NCBI GenBank assembly: GCA_001839685.1
Contig: MLAK01000197.1
Coordinates: 60,260-124,259, forward strand
Direction of reading: 5' to 3'
From: Tritrichomonas foetus
Lineage: Eukaryota; Parabasalia; Tritrichomonadida; Tritrichomonadidae
DNA: 64,000 nucleotides
Position numbers and translations under genes: made by a program
In this document: positions 1-10,698 of the stretch, piece by piece
Position numbering within the stretch: the first letter of the stretch is position 1
How the letters are laid out: each line of letters begins with the position of its first letter
The notes under the pieces: model-generated
What the model was told of the DNA's origin: nothing
Database searches by the model: none
What the model saw: only the letters and a program-made list of their open reading frames with translations

Positions 1-3000
1 GCAAATTTGAGAAAAGATGTCTCTTCCTGGTCCACCAGCGTCTGAAGCACCTTCTCCTTCTAATTCTACATGCCATGGAACATTATTTGGTTGTTTAAGA
101 TGATAAAGTTGGTCTATTGGAATCTGATTAGCGAGTTGACTCATAAGTGAAGCTCCTTGTGAATTATTAGGATTATTCAGAAATAGTGCAGCTCTTGAAC
201 GATTAAAAACTAAATTGGTCTGTCCATCATATTTCTTTTTTATTTCATTCCATATTCGTTGTTCTTTCTCTGTAAATAAAATGCAGGATCCACTCTTAAT
301 CAAAAACTTTGTAAATGGCAAATATGGGTTATTTAGATCTGTTAGATTGAAAAGGGAATTCAAGTTTTCATTGAATTTAGAAATCATTGTTAAACGAATC
401 ATTAATAAACGCTTACTAATAGATTGAAGCTGTGGGAAAAGAGCCAAATAATTTGATGGAAGTTCACGTAAAAGTGATTTATTATCTGGTGATGAAAGTT
501 GCATTAAATATTCATCAATTTGTCGATTCCAGTGATTTTCAAAAATAGAAATGTCATTAATAAGCATGCTATTTTGTGAAACGAACACTTCTGATTTACC
601 TTGTTCCAAGAATTCGGTGACTTTTACTCTGACAGTTAAAGTACAACTTGTGGTACAATCTGACTTTATAATAAAATGATTTTTATTAATAGAAAGAAAA
701 CTAAATGGAAGAATTTTACCGATTATTTGGTTAGTTACTGGATCGATTACATTTAATTGGGAGCCGGCTGGCATTGCATTACTATTTTCAAGATTAAGAA
801 CAATAACTGATGCAAATGGTTTATAAACAGTGCATTCAAAACTATTACCAGCTCCAGAATAAACACTGTCAACTGTGGAATTTTTAATCCATTCATTAAC
901 AACAAGGTATTGTGGGAAGGAAGAAGGTGATGTTAGTGAATAACAAAGTTCAAAATCATGAAGAATTGATGAAAATTGATCAGGCTCATTTGAACAATGT
1001 GAAATTGAGTTATATAATTTACATATTTTCGCGATGTTTGCTTTTTCAAGAGCTTCTTTTAATGAATTTCGAGAAATTAATAAAGATGTTTTATTTCTTG
1101 GTACTTTTGGTATTTGATTCATTATAATTCTAAAAAGTATTTTCAAATGAATTAATTGTTGTAAGTGTTGAGGAATATTCACAGATGATTTGTTTATATT
1201 GAATGATAAAATAAATTCATCAAGTTTTGCTATAACAGAATCTGATATTGAGTTTGATGGTAAGTTTCGGAAATATGGGTGACTTAATAATTTCAATAAT
1301 ACTTCATAATGGATTGAAATGGTGAAAAGATCACCTTCATTCATTTTTTCCAAAATCATAGGTATTAATTTCTTCACAAGAATCTTCTGAATATCCATGT
1401 TATCAACTGAATTAGTATTTTCTTGGTTATTATGAATGAGGCTGTTGTTCAACGTCAAATTTAAGATAGACATGAAAACGTGATAAAATGTGGATGGAGA
1501 ATCATAAATATTGTTAACAACTTGGTTCTTCATCAAAGGAATAGCAGCTAAATGAATATGATCATTTCTATTCATTTGTGGTTTCATTGTGAATTTAAGA
1601 ACTTTGTCATTTGTGAAACTTGTACACCAAAAGCTTTGTGAATATTCCTTTATATTTTCTTTATATGTTTCACCTGTTATTTCTAAACTATTTGAAGTCA
1701 TTTTAGTATCATTTGATAAGAGCAAGAAGAATCCTGAACATGATGAATGAGAATAAGTTTTATTGATTTCATTACTTTTAGAAATATGGGAAATATTGAA
1801 TGTTAATTCTGGTGGTGAAAAAGAAGCAAATTGTGTAAAATCATATGATGGCCATTCAAGAATCAGTTCTTCAAGAACTGAAGGTAAGAAATCCTTTGAT
1901 TTTTGAATAATTGATTTCATTATGAAATAAAATCGATTAGAAATGATTCTTTTATCACCTGGATAGATAAAATCATCTTTTTTGGCAGAGATGAGCACTT
2001 GATTTGAAATTTTAGGTGAAAGGATTTCTAATATCAAGCTTAATAAAAGATCGTTGACATTTGAATTCATTAAATCTAAAGTCTCTATACTAGAAAAGTC
2101 TAGATAAAACAAAGAGATAAATCGAAGCATTCGAATGGAGAAATTTTTCTTTAAATCAGTTTGATTATCGAAAAGCATGCTTGTAGGTAAAGAAATGACT
2201 TCAATTGCCCTTGAATCAACTGTGAAAACATTAATTTCACCACTTTCTCGATCAAAGAAAGCAACTTTACAAGTATATTTGTTACCACCTTTGGGATTTA
2301 CTTCTATTATATGCCCAATGTGATTAAAAATTTCATTATTTTTTGAAAAATCCCATTCCATTTCACCTGACTTAAATAGTGTGTAAACAATTCCTTTTTG
2401 AAGCTTAACAGTTGTATTCACTAAATATACTTGGTCGATTTCTTTTGTAATATCTTGATTTTTTAGCTTTTTCTTTGCTGCTCGCTTTTGAAGACGTAAT
2501 GAAATAGCTCTATTACTTCTTCTTCTTCCATGATATCCTCGTATAAAGCTAGGCACGTCTTCATGTCTAGTTCTGCCGGCACCTCGAACTCGGGCTCTAC
2601 GTGGTCTAGGATGATGAATTTGATGTATTATGTCGCCTACTTGCTCAATTGAAAGATCATTTTCATTGTCAAGTGATAAATCAATATTTAATAACTGTTC
2701 AATAAAAGTGGAAAAAGTTAATTCATCATTTAGTTCACTATTTTGTTCATTTTCGTTGTTATTATCGGTTTCATTGCTCTCATTTTGTAAAAGGGATGGC
2801 TGAAATAGTGTTGCCATCATATTATCAAGAATTGGTGGATTTGATTCATTTTCATCATTTTTCTGGGATTTTTCTTTCTTAGCCTTCTTCTTTTTCTTAG
2901 AATTGCCTGATCGAGCAATTGAAAGATTAATGAAATTTTCTGGAATTGCTGGTGGCGGATTTATTGGAGTGATTCGCAACCTTGAAAATTCTGTTTGAAT

Positions 3001-6000
3001 AAATGGAATTATTTCTTTTTGATGATCGCTATCTACGATTGCATAAGTGCGATTTATATTAGTAAAAGTGAAGAAAATTTGATTATTGTGAGCATAACAA
3101 AGAAACTTATCACCTTCACTAACAGTTTCATAATAGCTTGGAAGGAGAGGAAAAGCAATAAGTTTGTCATTATGTGAAAATACTTGTTTAATTGGAGAAA
3201 CGATATAAAAATTTAAATTGTTCTCTTTCTCTGCAATGAATCCAAAAAAGAAATTTTTTCCTGCTTTTTGAATTTCAACTTCATAAGCAATTGCATTTAA
3301 TGTGCAACATTCAGATACTCCACAAATAATATTCCCAATAAATCTGTTTTTATATAATGAAAATAATTGTGACGATTCAATAGCTTTGTGTTTTGTTTCA
3401 AGTATTTTATCACAAATCTCATTTAAAGTTAATGAAGAATTACACTTCAACTTCTGACTGGTGATGAAAGCCAAATCATTAAAAGAAATGTATTTCGAAA
3501 ATAAATCCAAATTTACACGATTTTGGATACATGCTGCAAGGAAACTGGTCAATAATGAATAGAACAAAGAATCATCTATTTCTGTAATAAGTTTTACAAT
3601 AGATTTGCATTCATCTTCATTAATAATGAAATTAATCCCTTGTAAACTAACATGTGGCTGTGCAATAGGCTTCATTTCAGATCCGAACTCAACCTTCTTG
3701 CCATTGATTCCGCAAACACTTTTCTTTTGTTCTGGGTAGTATTGTAAGACTGTAGCTTTTTTGGATTTTGCATTTTTAGACATGAATAAAGCACTTGAAC
3801 AATATTTCAATGAATGAACACCAACCCCAAGAATCATTAAAACTCCATACACTTCAGGAGTTTTTGATTCAATTTTTGATAGTGTTTTATGAAAAATTGT
3901 ATCTAAATCATTCTTAACATGAGAAAACGGTGATGATAATAATCGTACAAATGAGATCATTTCATCAGCAAGGAAAAGATTATTTTGACAGTCGTTCTTC
4001 ACTTGTAAAATTTGATTGTCATTTGATATATATGATTCTCCTATACTTTTCATAAAGAAATTGATAAATATTTCAAAATTCATTCCATGAAAACTAAAAC
4101 TACTTTTTACATCTGAAGTATTACTGCAGAGATAATGACCTGTAAAGTATAAAATAGATGATGCAAGTTGTGGTGTAATTGGCTTGTGAAGCAAATTCAA
4201 TAGTAATGGGAAATCTGAATATTCATTATGGAATTTTTGTTCAGAATATGCCATATTCATGATTATCAAAGAAATAATATTTTCATTTTGTTGATTGTGG
4301 GTTTGGAGCAAAGGAGTAAATAAATGGTAAACATTTGTATTAACTATTGATGCAATTCTGGTAATTAATATCAAAACAATTTGATCAATATAATCCTTTC
4401 CAAGTTTATCTGACGTGATGAGAAAATTCATTTTCTTTTTATTCATATTCATTTCATTATCTTCTTTGATCAAATTTCGATTTTCATTGCATAAATAAGA
4501 AATCAATGATGTAAGAATGACTATTTTTTGCTTTTCTTTGAAAAAATAAAAACTGTTCTCAGATAAAATTTTGGCATAAATGAGTCTTAAATGAAGCATA
4601 TTTTCAGTATTCAAAAATTCTTGAATAAAATGAGTATAAATTTCGGAAAGAATATTATTAAATGGTTTGGAAAGTGAAGAAGGCAATGATGCAAGATCTT
4701 CAAATGGGAATTTATCTTTAATTATTTGAGAAAATGGATCTATAACAGAAATATTTGATAAAGGCTTCAGTTCTTTTATTAATTTTAGAATTGATTTAAG
4801 TGCTGCAATACGTGTTTCATATCTATGTTCACGAACATTAACAAGCTTTATTATTTCATTAAATTTAACTGATGACATTATAAAATTAACTAGTTCGTTG
4901 ATTGCTACCTCCATTGTTTGCTTTTTATCATATTCGGATGTTGTTTTATTTATTAGAACGCGCAAAATTGGCTCATTTTTCAATAAAAAGTTACATTTTA
5001 ATAAACATTCATCGATTTTTTCTTGGAACTGACTTTCATCTTCATTTTTCTTTGCTTGTTGCATTAAATTATATAAATTAAGTCTAATCTTATAAATTGA
5101 TTGCCAAATTCTGTGTAAATTTGGTGGTACTGGGGCAGATGGATCTTGTTTTAAGATCATTGCATAAGAAAGAGATTCGCCTGTTATTCCAAGATGTTTC
5201 ATGAGTGATGCCACTGCTGCTTTTTCAACTGCAAAAATTTGAGGAATTATACGAATTTTATGTCTACATGGAACTTTTACCTTCATGCTTTCGAATAATG
5301 TAATCGCGAATCCGTTTTGATTTTGAACTTCACTATTAATGTCATTCAGAAACATTTTAAGCATTTCTGGTGAATGATCAGAATTGCCACTATATTTAAA
5401 GCTTAGACCTCTTGAAATTGTTCGTTTAGCATTGCGTTGTTCATTTTTTAATGCGTTTTCCTTTTTAGAATCATGATCACTAAAATGATACTCACCTTTA
5501 ACATTTTGTAAAATATTTCCTTGTAGTAAAAATTTGCATTCTTCTTCACGTTGCGAAACAGGAACACTAAAAAAGCTACATCCAAGATATTTTCCAGTCA
5601 AATAAGCAAGGTATTGATAAAGAAAGTGGGAGTGAGAAGGAAAGAATTTATTTCGATTTTTCATTTTCCTTCCTTCAATTGTTGCTAAAACTCCCCAAGA
5701 ATATTGATATCTACATGTTCGATAACTAACTTCAACAAAATCACCTGGAATAATTAAATCTGGAATTTTCATTTTCATGTTATTTTTATCTTTAGAAATC
5801 TTTTTAATGATAAATTTCCCATCAAAACCGATATAAGAAACTGTAAATTCGGTTTGTTGAGAAATTTGGCACCGACTATCAAAGGTAATTTTAATTTCTG
5901 CAGCACCTGGAAAAGAATAATATTTCTTATATGAAGTTCGTTGATTTGATGGATGTTGTGTTTCAAAAGTATATTGTTGTTCAACCTCTTCATAAACTTG

Positions 6001-8421
6001 ATGGAACTTATTTAAATAATTTTGTTCAGTTTGAGCAAACTGCTCATCGTTCTGATAAAAGTTTTCATATATTGCTGGAAGGAATTCACAAACTTGTTCA
6101 CCAAAGTTAGATTGTAAGGCATTACTTAATGGAGATAATCTAATTCCAAAGTTAATTAGAAAATAGAAAAATGGATTTTTATTTCCCATAGATGTTGGGA
6201 AAGCAGAATATTCAATAATTTTTGGCAGCAAACAATCCATAAACTGAGATAAAACCTCATGCTCTTTAATTTTTTTGGCTTCTACAAAAAAACAGTCAAC
6301 AGTTTCTTCATAAATTGTTAGCAAAATGCGAATTGGAATATTTTGATTTAAAATATCGAAATATTTCTTTTCAACGATATACAAAATCGCAGGAGTCTGA
6401 AAAATAATTAATAAACAATTGGATTCAATCATATTATTTAATCGAACTTGATTTTCGAAAATAGGATTGAAATACTTTTTAACATCAGTGTAATTGTTTT
6501 TGAATAATGTATGAATTGATAAAGATAAAGAGATAAGAATAAAACTTTGTAGTTCTGGATAATCAATGGAAATTTGTGAATCTAATATTTCTTGATAAAG
6601 ATACAGTAATTTATTCTTAATTTCTGAACTGAATTGATCGCCTTTGGAATAGAAGCAAACGATGAGAATCAGTAAGAACGTTTCCAAATATTGAATATTT
6701 CGATTTGCAATGCATTGTTGGCAAATGTCGATGAATGAAGAAATTGTATCTTTTGATCTTTCAGTAAAAAAATTATATGTATTTCCTGATTGATTATTTT
6801 TATGAATAATTTGATTAATAATATGATATAGTCGTGTATTCAATGATTTCATTAATGAGTTTTTTGAAGTTTCTCTCTCGCATTTATTGGGATCATTATA
6901 ATTGGAATAGCAACTATTTGGTAATAATGGTGCAGGTGTGCTTGTTTCCAAGAAAATAATTTTTGTTTTACTCTGAACAAAAGCAAAAACATTGTTAGTG
7001 TGTGATGAAATCGATCCTTGGCAAAACAAAGAAGGTTCTTCAACATTTTTATTATTCACTACATCTTGAAAAACAATATCAAACGGAGAATTTTCAAATG
7101 ATAAAGTAAGATATCCATCTTTACTGGTATATGCATTTATGGGATCAGTATTAATTTTTATGTTTGTTGATTTCATTGACATAAATTGTGGTCGTATTGT
7201 GCAATGAAAATAAGAAGAAGACTCTTTTTCCTTTCCAAAAATATGAAAAACTGTATTAAAAGCCCAAACAAATAGGATTTCATTTATAGATTCAAGAGAA
7301 TGTGATGATACAAATTCATTGGGCGGTTCAATTTTATAAATATTGAACCTATTATTTTCTTCATCAAAATCTAAGAAAAAATCTGGAAGAGCAGCAACTA
7401 AATAACTTTTAAATGTTATATTTTTAAGAGTTTTTTCTTGTGTTTGGATATTGAAAAAATAAAGTTTTTTTGTTTTTGTAAAAATGGATAAAATTGAGTC
7501 ATTAATAAATGAAATTTTCTTGATTTCGTCATCGATTTGAAGAATAGTATTATAGATACTCTTTGAAGTAAAAACTTTCGGTAAATATTGTTCATAATCA
7601 AATGAATCATTATTTTCTTCGTTTTCTACTCCAATTTTTCCTTCATAATTTGATTTGTTATTTAATTCATTTTCATTGTTGATAAGGGAATAAAAATAAG
7701 GGACCAAATAATTCACAGAATTTAAAGATTTAGCGAATAAAAATATTACTTGTTGAAGAGCACTGTTAATTTCTTTTGTTTTGAATTTTGGTATTCTGGT
7801 GACTTGATTTAAAAATTTTTCGAGTGAGAAAATTGCACTTTTGGATGCCTTCAAACCCCCAACATCGTCCATTTTTAAATAATGATTTTGAATTTCAGTA
7901 AGGACATTTTCGATATAGGAATTAGGCAAAATCGAAAAATCATCCAATGAATTAATTAAAGAAAAACATAAAATTCCACTTAAAGTAGATTCAGCGTAAA
8001 TTTTCTCTTCTGAAGGTTCAGTTTCATTTGAATTTTCGTCGACATCTGAATTTTTCTGTTGCGATGCATGAAAAAATTCAGCTAATTTCATTTCGATGAG
8101 ATGGAATCTTCTCTCATAAAAGCTGAATTGTGATAATGGTATAGTTGCATATTCTTTCATTGCTTCGGAAAAAATACTTTGCATTTCGACTGGATACGCA
8201 AGCGAGCCATCTGACTGCTGAGAGTTTAAGAGTTCTCTGTAAATTAAATTCAAATTAGGTGGTTCTCGATGATTTAGTGAGAATTTTGCTAATGATTCCA
8301 TTTTATTGCATATCGAATTAATTTTATGAAAAATCTCCGGGTTGAAAATATCGTTCGGGTTAGAGATCTTAATAGAGCCGATATCGAAAAATGTTGGATC
8401 GAAGGAAGTATCGGAAAACAT
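1..8421 (-). CDS. Giant HECT-type E3 ubiquitin ligase, N-terminal part (3' end off window)
   Basis: One uninterrupted minus-strand frame runs from an ATG at 8421 to the left edge, 2807 codons with no stop in the lines I read codon by codon (most of 1-1600 and spot checks beyond). The last residues in the window read GEGASDAGGPGRDIFSQIC, the start of the N-lobe of a HECT domain, so the catalytic part with its Cys lies outside. HECT enzymes accept ubiquitin from an E2 on that Cys and pass it to substrates. Around residues 815-850 there is an ETQHPS...FPGAAEIKITFDSRC motif like the CUB-like segment seen in some very large HECT and ZZ-type proteins (from memory, not checked). Lys-rich (about 1840) and Arg-rich (about 1930) linkers interrupt an otherwise helical, HEAT-like protein. 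Substrate is unknown. HECT assignment is strong; subfamily (HERC/HECTD-like) is a guess. Confidence 0.85.
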   Translation of the reverse strand, partial: MFSDTSFDPTFFDIGSIKISNPNDIFNPEIFHKINSICNKMESLAKFSLNHREPPNLNLIYRELLNSQQSDGSLAYPVEMQSIFSEAMKEYATIPLSQFSFYERRFHLIEMKLAEFFHASQQKNSDVDENSNETEPSEEKIYAESTLSGILCFSLINSLDDFSILPNSYIENVLTEIQNHYLKMDDVGGLKASKSAIFSLEKFLNQVTRIPKFKTKEINSALQQVIFLFAKSLNSVNYLVPYFYSLINNENELNNKSNYEGKIGVENEENNDSFDYEQYLPKVFTSKSIYNTILQIDDEIKKISFINDSILSIFTKTKKLYFFNIQTQEKTLKNITFKSYLVAALPDFFLDFDEENNRFNIYKIEPPNEFVSSHSLESINEILFVWAFNTVFHIFGKEKESSSYFHCTIRPQFMSMKSTNIKINTDPINAYTSKDGYLTLSFENSPFDIVFQDVVNNKNVEEPSLFCQGSISSHTNNVFAFVQSKTKIIFLETSTPAPLLPNSCYSNYNDPNKCERETSKNSLMKSLNTRLYHIINQIIHKNNQSGNTYNFFTERSKDTISSFIDICQQCIANRNIQYLETFLLILIVCFYSKGDQFSSEIKNKLLYLYQEILDSQISIDYPELQSFILISLSLSIHTLFKNNYTDVKKYFNPIFENQVRLNNMIESNCLLIIFQTPAILYIVEKKYFDILNQNIPIRILLTIYEETVDCFFVEAKKIKEHEVLSQFMDCLLPKIIEYSAFPTSMGNKNPFFYFLINFGIRLSPLSNALQSNFGEQVCEFLPAIYENFYQNDEQFAQTEQNYLNKFHQVYEEVEQQYTFETQHPSNQRTSYKKYYSFPGAAEIKITFDSRCQISQQTEFTVSYIGFDGKFIIKKISKDKNNMKMKIPDLIIPGDFVEVSYRTCRYQYSWGVLATIEGRKMKNRNKFFPSHSHFLYQYLAYLTGKYLGCSFFSVPVSQREEECKFLLQGNILQNVKGEYHFSDHDSKKENALKNEQRNAKRTISRGLSFKYSGNSDHSPEMLKMFLNDINSEVQNQNGFAITLFESMKVKVPCRHKIRIIPQIFAVEKAAVASLMKHLGITGESLSYAMILKQDPSAPVPPNLHRIWQSIYKIRLNLYNLMQQAKKNEDESQFQEKIDECLLKCNFLLKNEPILRVLINKTTSEYDKKQTMEVAINELVNFIMSSVKFNEIIKLVNVREHRYETRIAALKSILKLIKELKPLSNISVIDPFSQIIKDKFPFEDLASLPSSLSKPFNNILSEIYTHFIQEFLNTENMLHLRLIYAKILSENSFYFFKEKQKIVILTSLISYLCNENRNLIKEDNEMNMNKKKMNFLITSDKLGKDYIDQIVLILITRIASIVNTNVYHLFTPLLQTHNQQNENIISLIIMNMAYSEQKFHNEYSDFPLLLNLLHKPITPQLASSILYFTGHYLCSNTSDVKSSFSFHGMNFEIFINFFMKSIGESYISNDNQILQVKNDCQNNLFLADEMISFVRLLSSPFSHVKNDLDTIFHKTLSKIESKTPEVYGVLMILGVGVHSLKYCSSALFMSKNAKSKKATVLQYYPEQKKSVCGINGKKVEFGSEMKPIAQPHVSLQGINFIINEDECKSIVKLITEIDDSLFYSLLTSFLAACIQNRVNLDLFSKYISFNDLAFITSQKLKCNSSLTLNEICDKILETKHKAIESSQLFSLYKNRFIGNIICGVSECCTLNAIAYEVEIQKAGKNFFFGFIAEKENNLNFYIVSPIKQVFSHNDKLIAFPLLPSYYETVSEGDKFLCYAHNNQIFFTFTNINRTYAIVDSDHQKEIIPFIQTEFSRLRITPINPPPAIPENFINLSIARSGNSKKKKKAKKEKSQKNDENESNPPILDNMMATLFQPSLLQNESNETDNNNENEQNSELNDELTFSTFIEQLLNIDLSLDNENDLSIEQVGDIIHQIHHPRPRRARVRGAGRTRHEDVPSFIRGYHGRRRSNRAISLRLQKRAAKKKLKNQDITKEIDQVYLVNTTVKLQKGIVYTLFKSGEMEWDFSKNNEIFNHIGHIIEVNPKGGNKYTCKVAFFDRESGEINVFTVDSRAIEVISLPTSMLFDNQTDLKKNFSIRMLRFISLFYLDFSSIETLDLMNSNVNDLLLSLILEILSPKISNQVLISAKKDDFIYPGDKRIISNRFYFIMKSIIQKSKDFLPSVLEELILEWPSYDFTQFASFSPPELTFNISHISKSNEINKTYSHSSCSGFFLLLSNDTKMTSNSLEITGETYKENIKEYSQSFWCTSFTNDKVLKFTMKPQMNRNDHIHLAAIPLMKNQVVNNIYDSPSTFYHVFMSILNLTLNNSLIHNNQENTNSVDNMDIQKILVKKLIPMILEKMNEGDLFTISIHYEVLLKLLSHPYFRNLPSNSISDSVIAKLDEFILSFNINKSSVNIPQHLQQLIHLKILFRIIMNQIPKVPRNKTSLLISRNSLKEALEKANIAKICKLYNSISHCSNEPDQFSSILHDFELCYSLTSPSSFPQYLVVNEWIKNSTVDSVYSGAGNSFECTVYKPFASVIVLNLENSNAMPAGSQLNVIDPVTNQIIGKILPFSFLSINKNHFIIKSDCTTSCTLTVRVKVTEFLEQGKSEVFVSQNSMLINDISIFENHWNRQIDEYLMQLSSPDNKSLLRELPSNYLALFPQLQSISKRLLMIRLTMISKFNENLNSLFNLTDLNNPYLPFTKFLIKSGSCILFTEKEQRIWNEIKKKYDGQTNLVFNRSRAALFLNNPNNSQGASLMSQLANQIPIDQLYHLKQPNNVPWHVELEGEGASDAGGPGRDIFSQIC

Positions 8422-9165
8422 GTAAATAAAATTTTAGTTCAAAATTTCTATGACAAACAAACTTTGTAGAATTTCGATACAAAAAGTTTCATTTGAAAGC
8501 GCGTTGAGTCACAGCCTTGTTAATAACTCTCTCAAAGAAAAACTATTTACTAATTCATTGGATCCTATCAAGTTAATTAGTGTATTGAAGAAAGGTAGAA
8601 ATTTAAAAGTTATCATTCGAAAAGAAAAGATAGGTATCGAAAATAAAAGATATATAGTTGATATATTATTATTAGTCTGAAAAAATCTGGAAACATTATT
8701 TGTAACACAACTAAATATACTATCTTAATAGAAGTCTTGAAGGGATGTATTCCTCAATAATGAATTGACCTTTGATTTTACCTCAACGGTATTGGTCAAA
8801 AGATATTATATAAGTTACTAGCGAGTGACATAGATAATATGATAATGAATAAAAATATGATGTAGTTTCTTGGATACCTAATTTATATGTATTTTTTGTT
8901 AATGGTCATTGGTCGAAATCATCAACCATCAATTTTTCAAACAATATCTAGCTAGCATTTTATCATGAGCCTTTTAAGAAATATTTCATCAGAAAATTCG
9001 AAAAAAATTCATCCTATCTGGGCAAACCAATGAAAAAAATTTCGGTTAAATTACATTCAAGTTAATTCATGTTAACCGCCTTATATTTGGTCTGTCCCAT
9101 TTCAATATTTATCAAAAAGTTGTCCAGGAAATACAAAAATCCAAAAAAATCACCAAACTGTCAGA
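8422..9165. other. Divergent intergenic region
   Basis: AT-rich spacer between the HECT gene and the membrane-protein gene. A short frame at 8450-8680 has no coding character. I see no RNA gene or repeat. Confidence 0.5.
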
Positions 9166-10422
9166 ATGATTTTCTTCCTTTTTTCGTACGCTTTAGCTCG
9201 ATCCTGCAAAGTCGTAGTTAACGCAATATATGACCATCCTACGAAAGTTTCATATCGAGTTGATGAAGGAGAACGTATTTGCATCAATACGACCAATCCA
9301 TACTTAACTGTTGTTTTTCACAATTCCGTCCTTTCAGTTCGTTATTTCAGTAAAGAAACAACTTCGCCACTTTCCCATGAGCTTGGAAACTTTCTTTTCC
9401 CAGCCGAAAAAGGAATTATCGCATTAAATAAGAAGATTGGATCTGTCGAAATAACAGCTCTTGTTCCAGGTGAAATTTCATTCAGCTACTTCAATTTCCC
9501 ACAATATTGCGATAAAAGATATATCACTACACGCGCAGCTGAAGAATTAGATATCAAACATTCATTTGGCCCCTATGATTCCGGATATCTTTGCGTTTGG
9601 TACCCAGAGAAGGAATATTCACTTCAAACAGAAGTTCCAGCCACCGCGCCAAACAAATTGGAAATATGTAAATCAGCAGCAAATTGTGAAGCACCAATCG
9701 CAAGAAACCAGCAATTCACAGTTATTGAGAGTAACCAATTTATCCGAATTAACTTCCAGGAAGAAGAATTTTGGGATGATCTTCATCTCACATTCGCAGC
9801 ATCATCACCATCAAACTACTTCCAAATGTCTGGTGCTGTCGCTGAAGAACCAGGTGCTTTTCCAGTCAATATTGAAAAATTAGACGATGTTAAACCACTC
9901 GACCATCATGACGATGATGATGAAGAAGATGAGGACTTGAAACGTAGAATTAAAAATATCGATGAAGACGATGATGATAAGCATCACCATAAAGGCGACG
10001 ATCATAAGAAAGATCAAAAAGAAGATCATAAACATTCCAAGGCCGAACTTAAGAAAATCGCTAAGAAGAAGAGGAAGGCCCGGTACAACACCTTCTTAAA
10101 GGTTTTGGGTATATTTATTGCAATTTATATTATTGGTGGAATTTTCATCCTGGCTTTCGACATTAAAATTACACGCAAGAACAGAAGATTTGATGACCAT
10201 TCTGAAGAACGTCTTCTTCAAGATGACCAAAGAGAAGATGACAACTATCCAAAGATGCCATTTTCAATGCAACAACCAGGGTTCCCAAGATCTGACCCAC
10301 AAGTTATTGTTCAACAGCAGCAAGAAGCCCCAGTCCAAGGCGCTTACTTCCCATCAGTTCAACAAGAACAAGAACCAGCTGCACAACAAGATAATGAACA
10401 GCCAGTTAATAATCAATTTTAA
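9166..10422 (+). CDS. Type I membrane protein with acidic/His-rich stalk
   Basis: 418 residues. A hydrophobic N-terminus (MIFFLFSYALA) looks like a signal peptide. An ectodomain with several Cys extends to about residue 240. A highly charged Asp/Glu/His/Lys stretch (about 245-300, DDDDEEDED and DDDDKHHHK) precedes a basic block (KKIAKKKRKAR) and a single membrane span near residues 310-333 (FIAIYIIGGIFILAF). The cytosolic tail is Gln/Pro-rich and ends NNQF. The His/Asp-rich juxtamembrane segment could bind metal ions, which is inference. The ATG at 9166 is directly followed by the signal peptide, which fixes the start. I do not recognise a family; the layout suggests a secretory-pathway or surface receptor-like protein. 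Confidence 0.8.
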   Translation: MIFFLFSYALARSCKVVVNAIYDHPTKVSYRVDEGERICINTTNPYLTVVFHNSVLSVRYFSKETTSPLSHELGNFLFPAEKGIIALNKKIGSVEITALVPGEISFSYFNFPQYCDKRYITTRAAEELDIKHSFGPYDSGYLCVWYPEKEYSLQTEVPATAPNKLEICKSAANCEAPIARNQQFTVIESNQFIRINFQEEEFWDDLHLTFAASSPSNYFQMSGAVAEEPGAFPVNIEKLDDVKPLDHHDDDDEEDEDLKRRIKNIDEDDDDKHHHKGDDHKKDQKEDHKHSKAELKKIAKKKRKARYNTFLKVLGIFIAIYIIGGIFILAFDIKITRKNRRFDDHSEERLLQDDQREDDNYPKMPFSMQQPGFPRSDPQVIVQQQQEAPVQGAYFPSVQQEQEPAAQQDNEQPVNNQF

Positions 10423-10698
10423 GTACTCAATAGTATATATAATTAAATAATCCAGATGAGAAGGAAGAAGTACATACTTTTTTTAAATAAAAATAAGAAA
10501 AATCGATATCTAAAAATATTAAATCATAATCCTTTTTAATTTGTTTGTCATTTAAAACTGTCTCTTCTCAAAAAGATGAGGGGAAAAAAAATGAAAGAAT
10601 ATGAGAAAGAAATTAAAGAATGAGAAAAAAAAGATAGAGGTTAAAAAACAATAATTGCAAACATTTATTGAGGAGAAGAATGATTGGATAGTATACTC

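Noticed and set aside
215..8680. Several 60-76-codon frames on both strands across the left 8.7 kb
   Set aside because: All but the last lie inside the giant HECT frame as shadows or sub-parts; the one at 8450-8680 lacks coding composition and an initiator.
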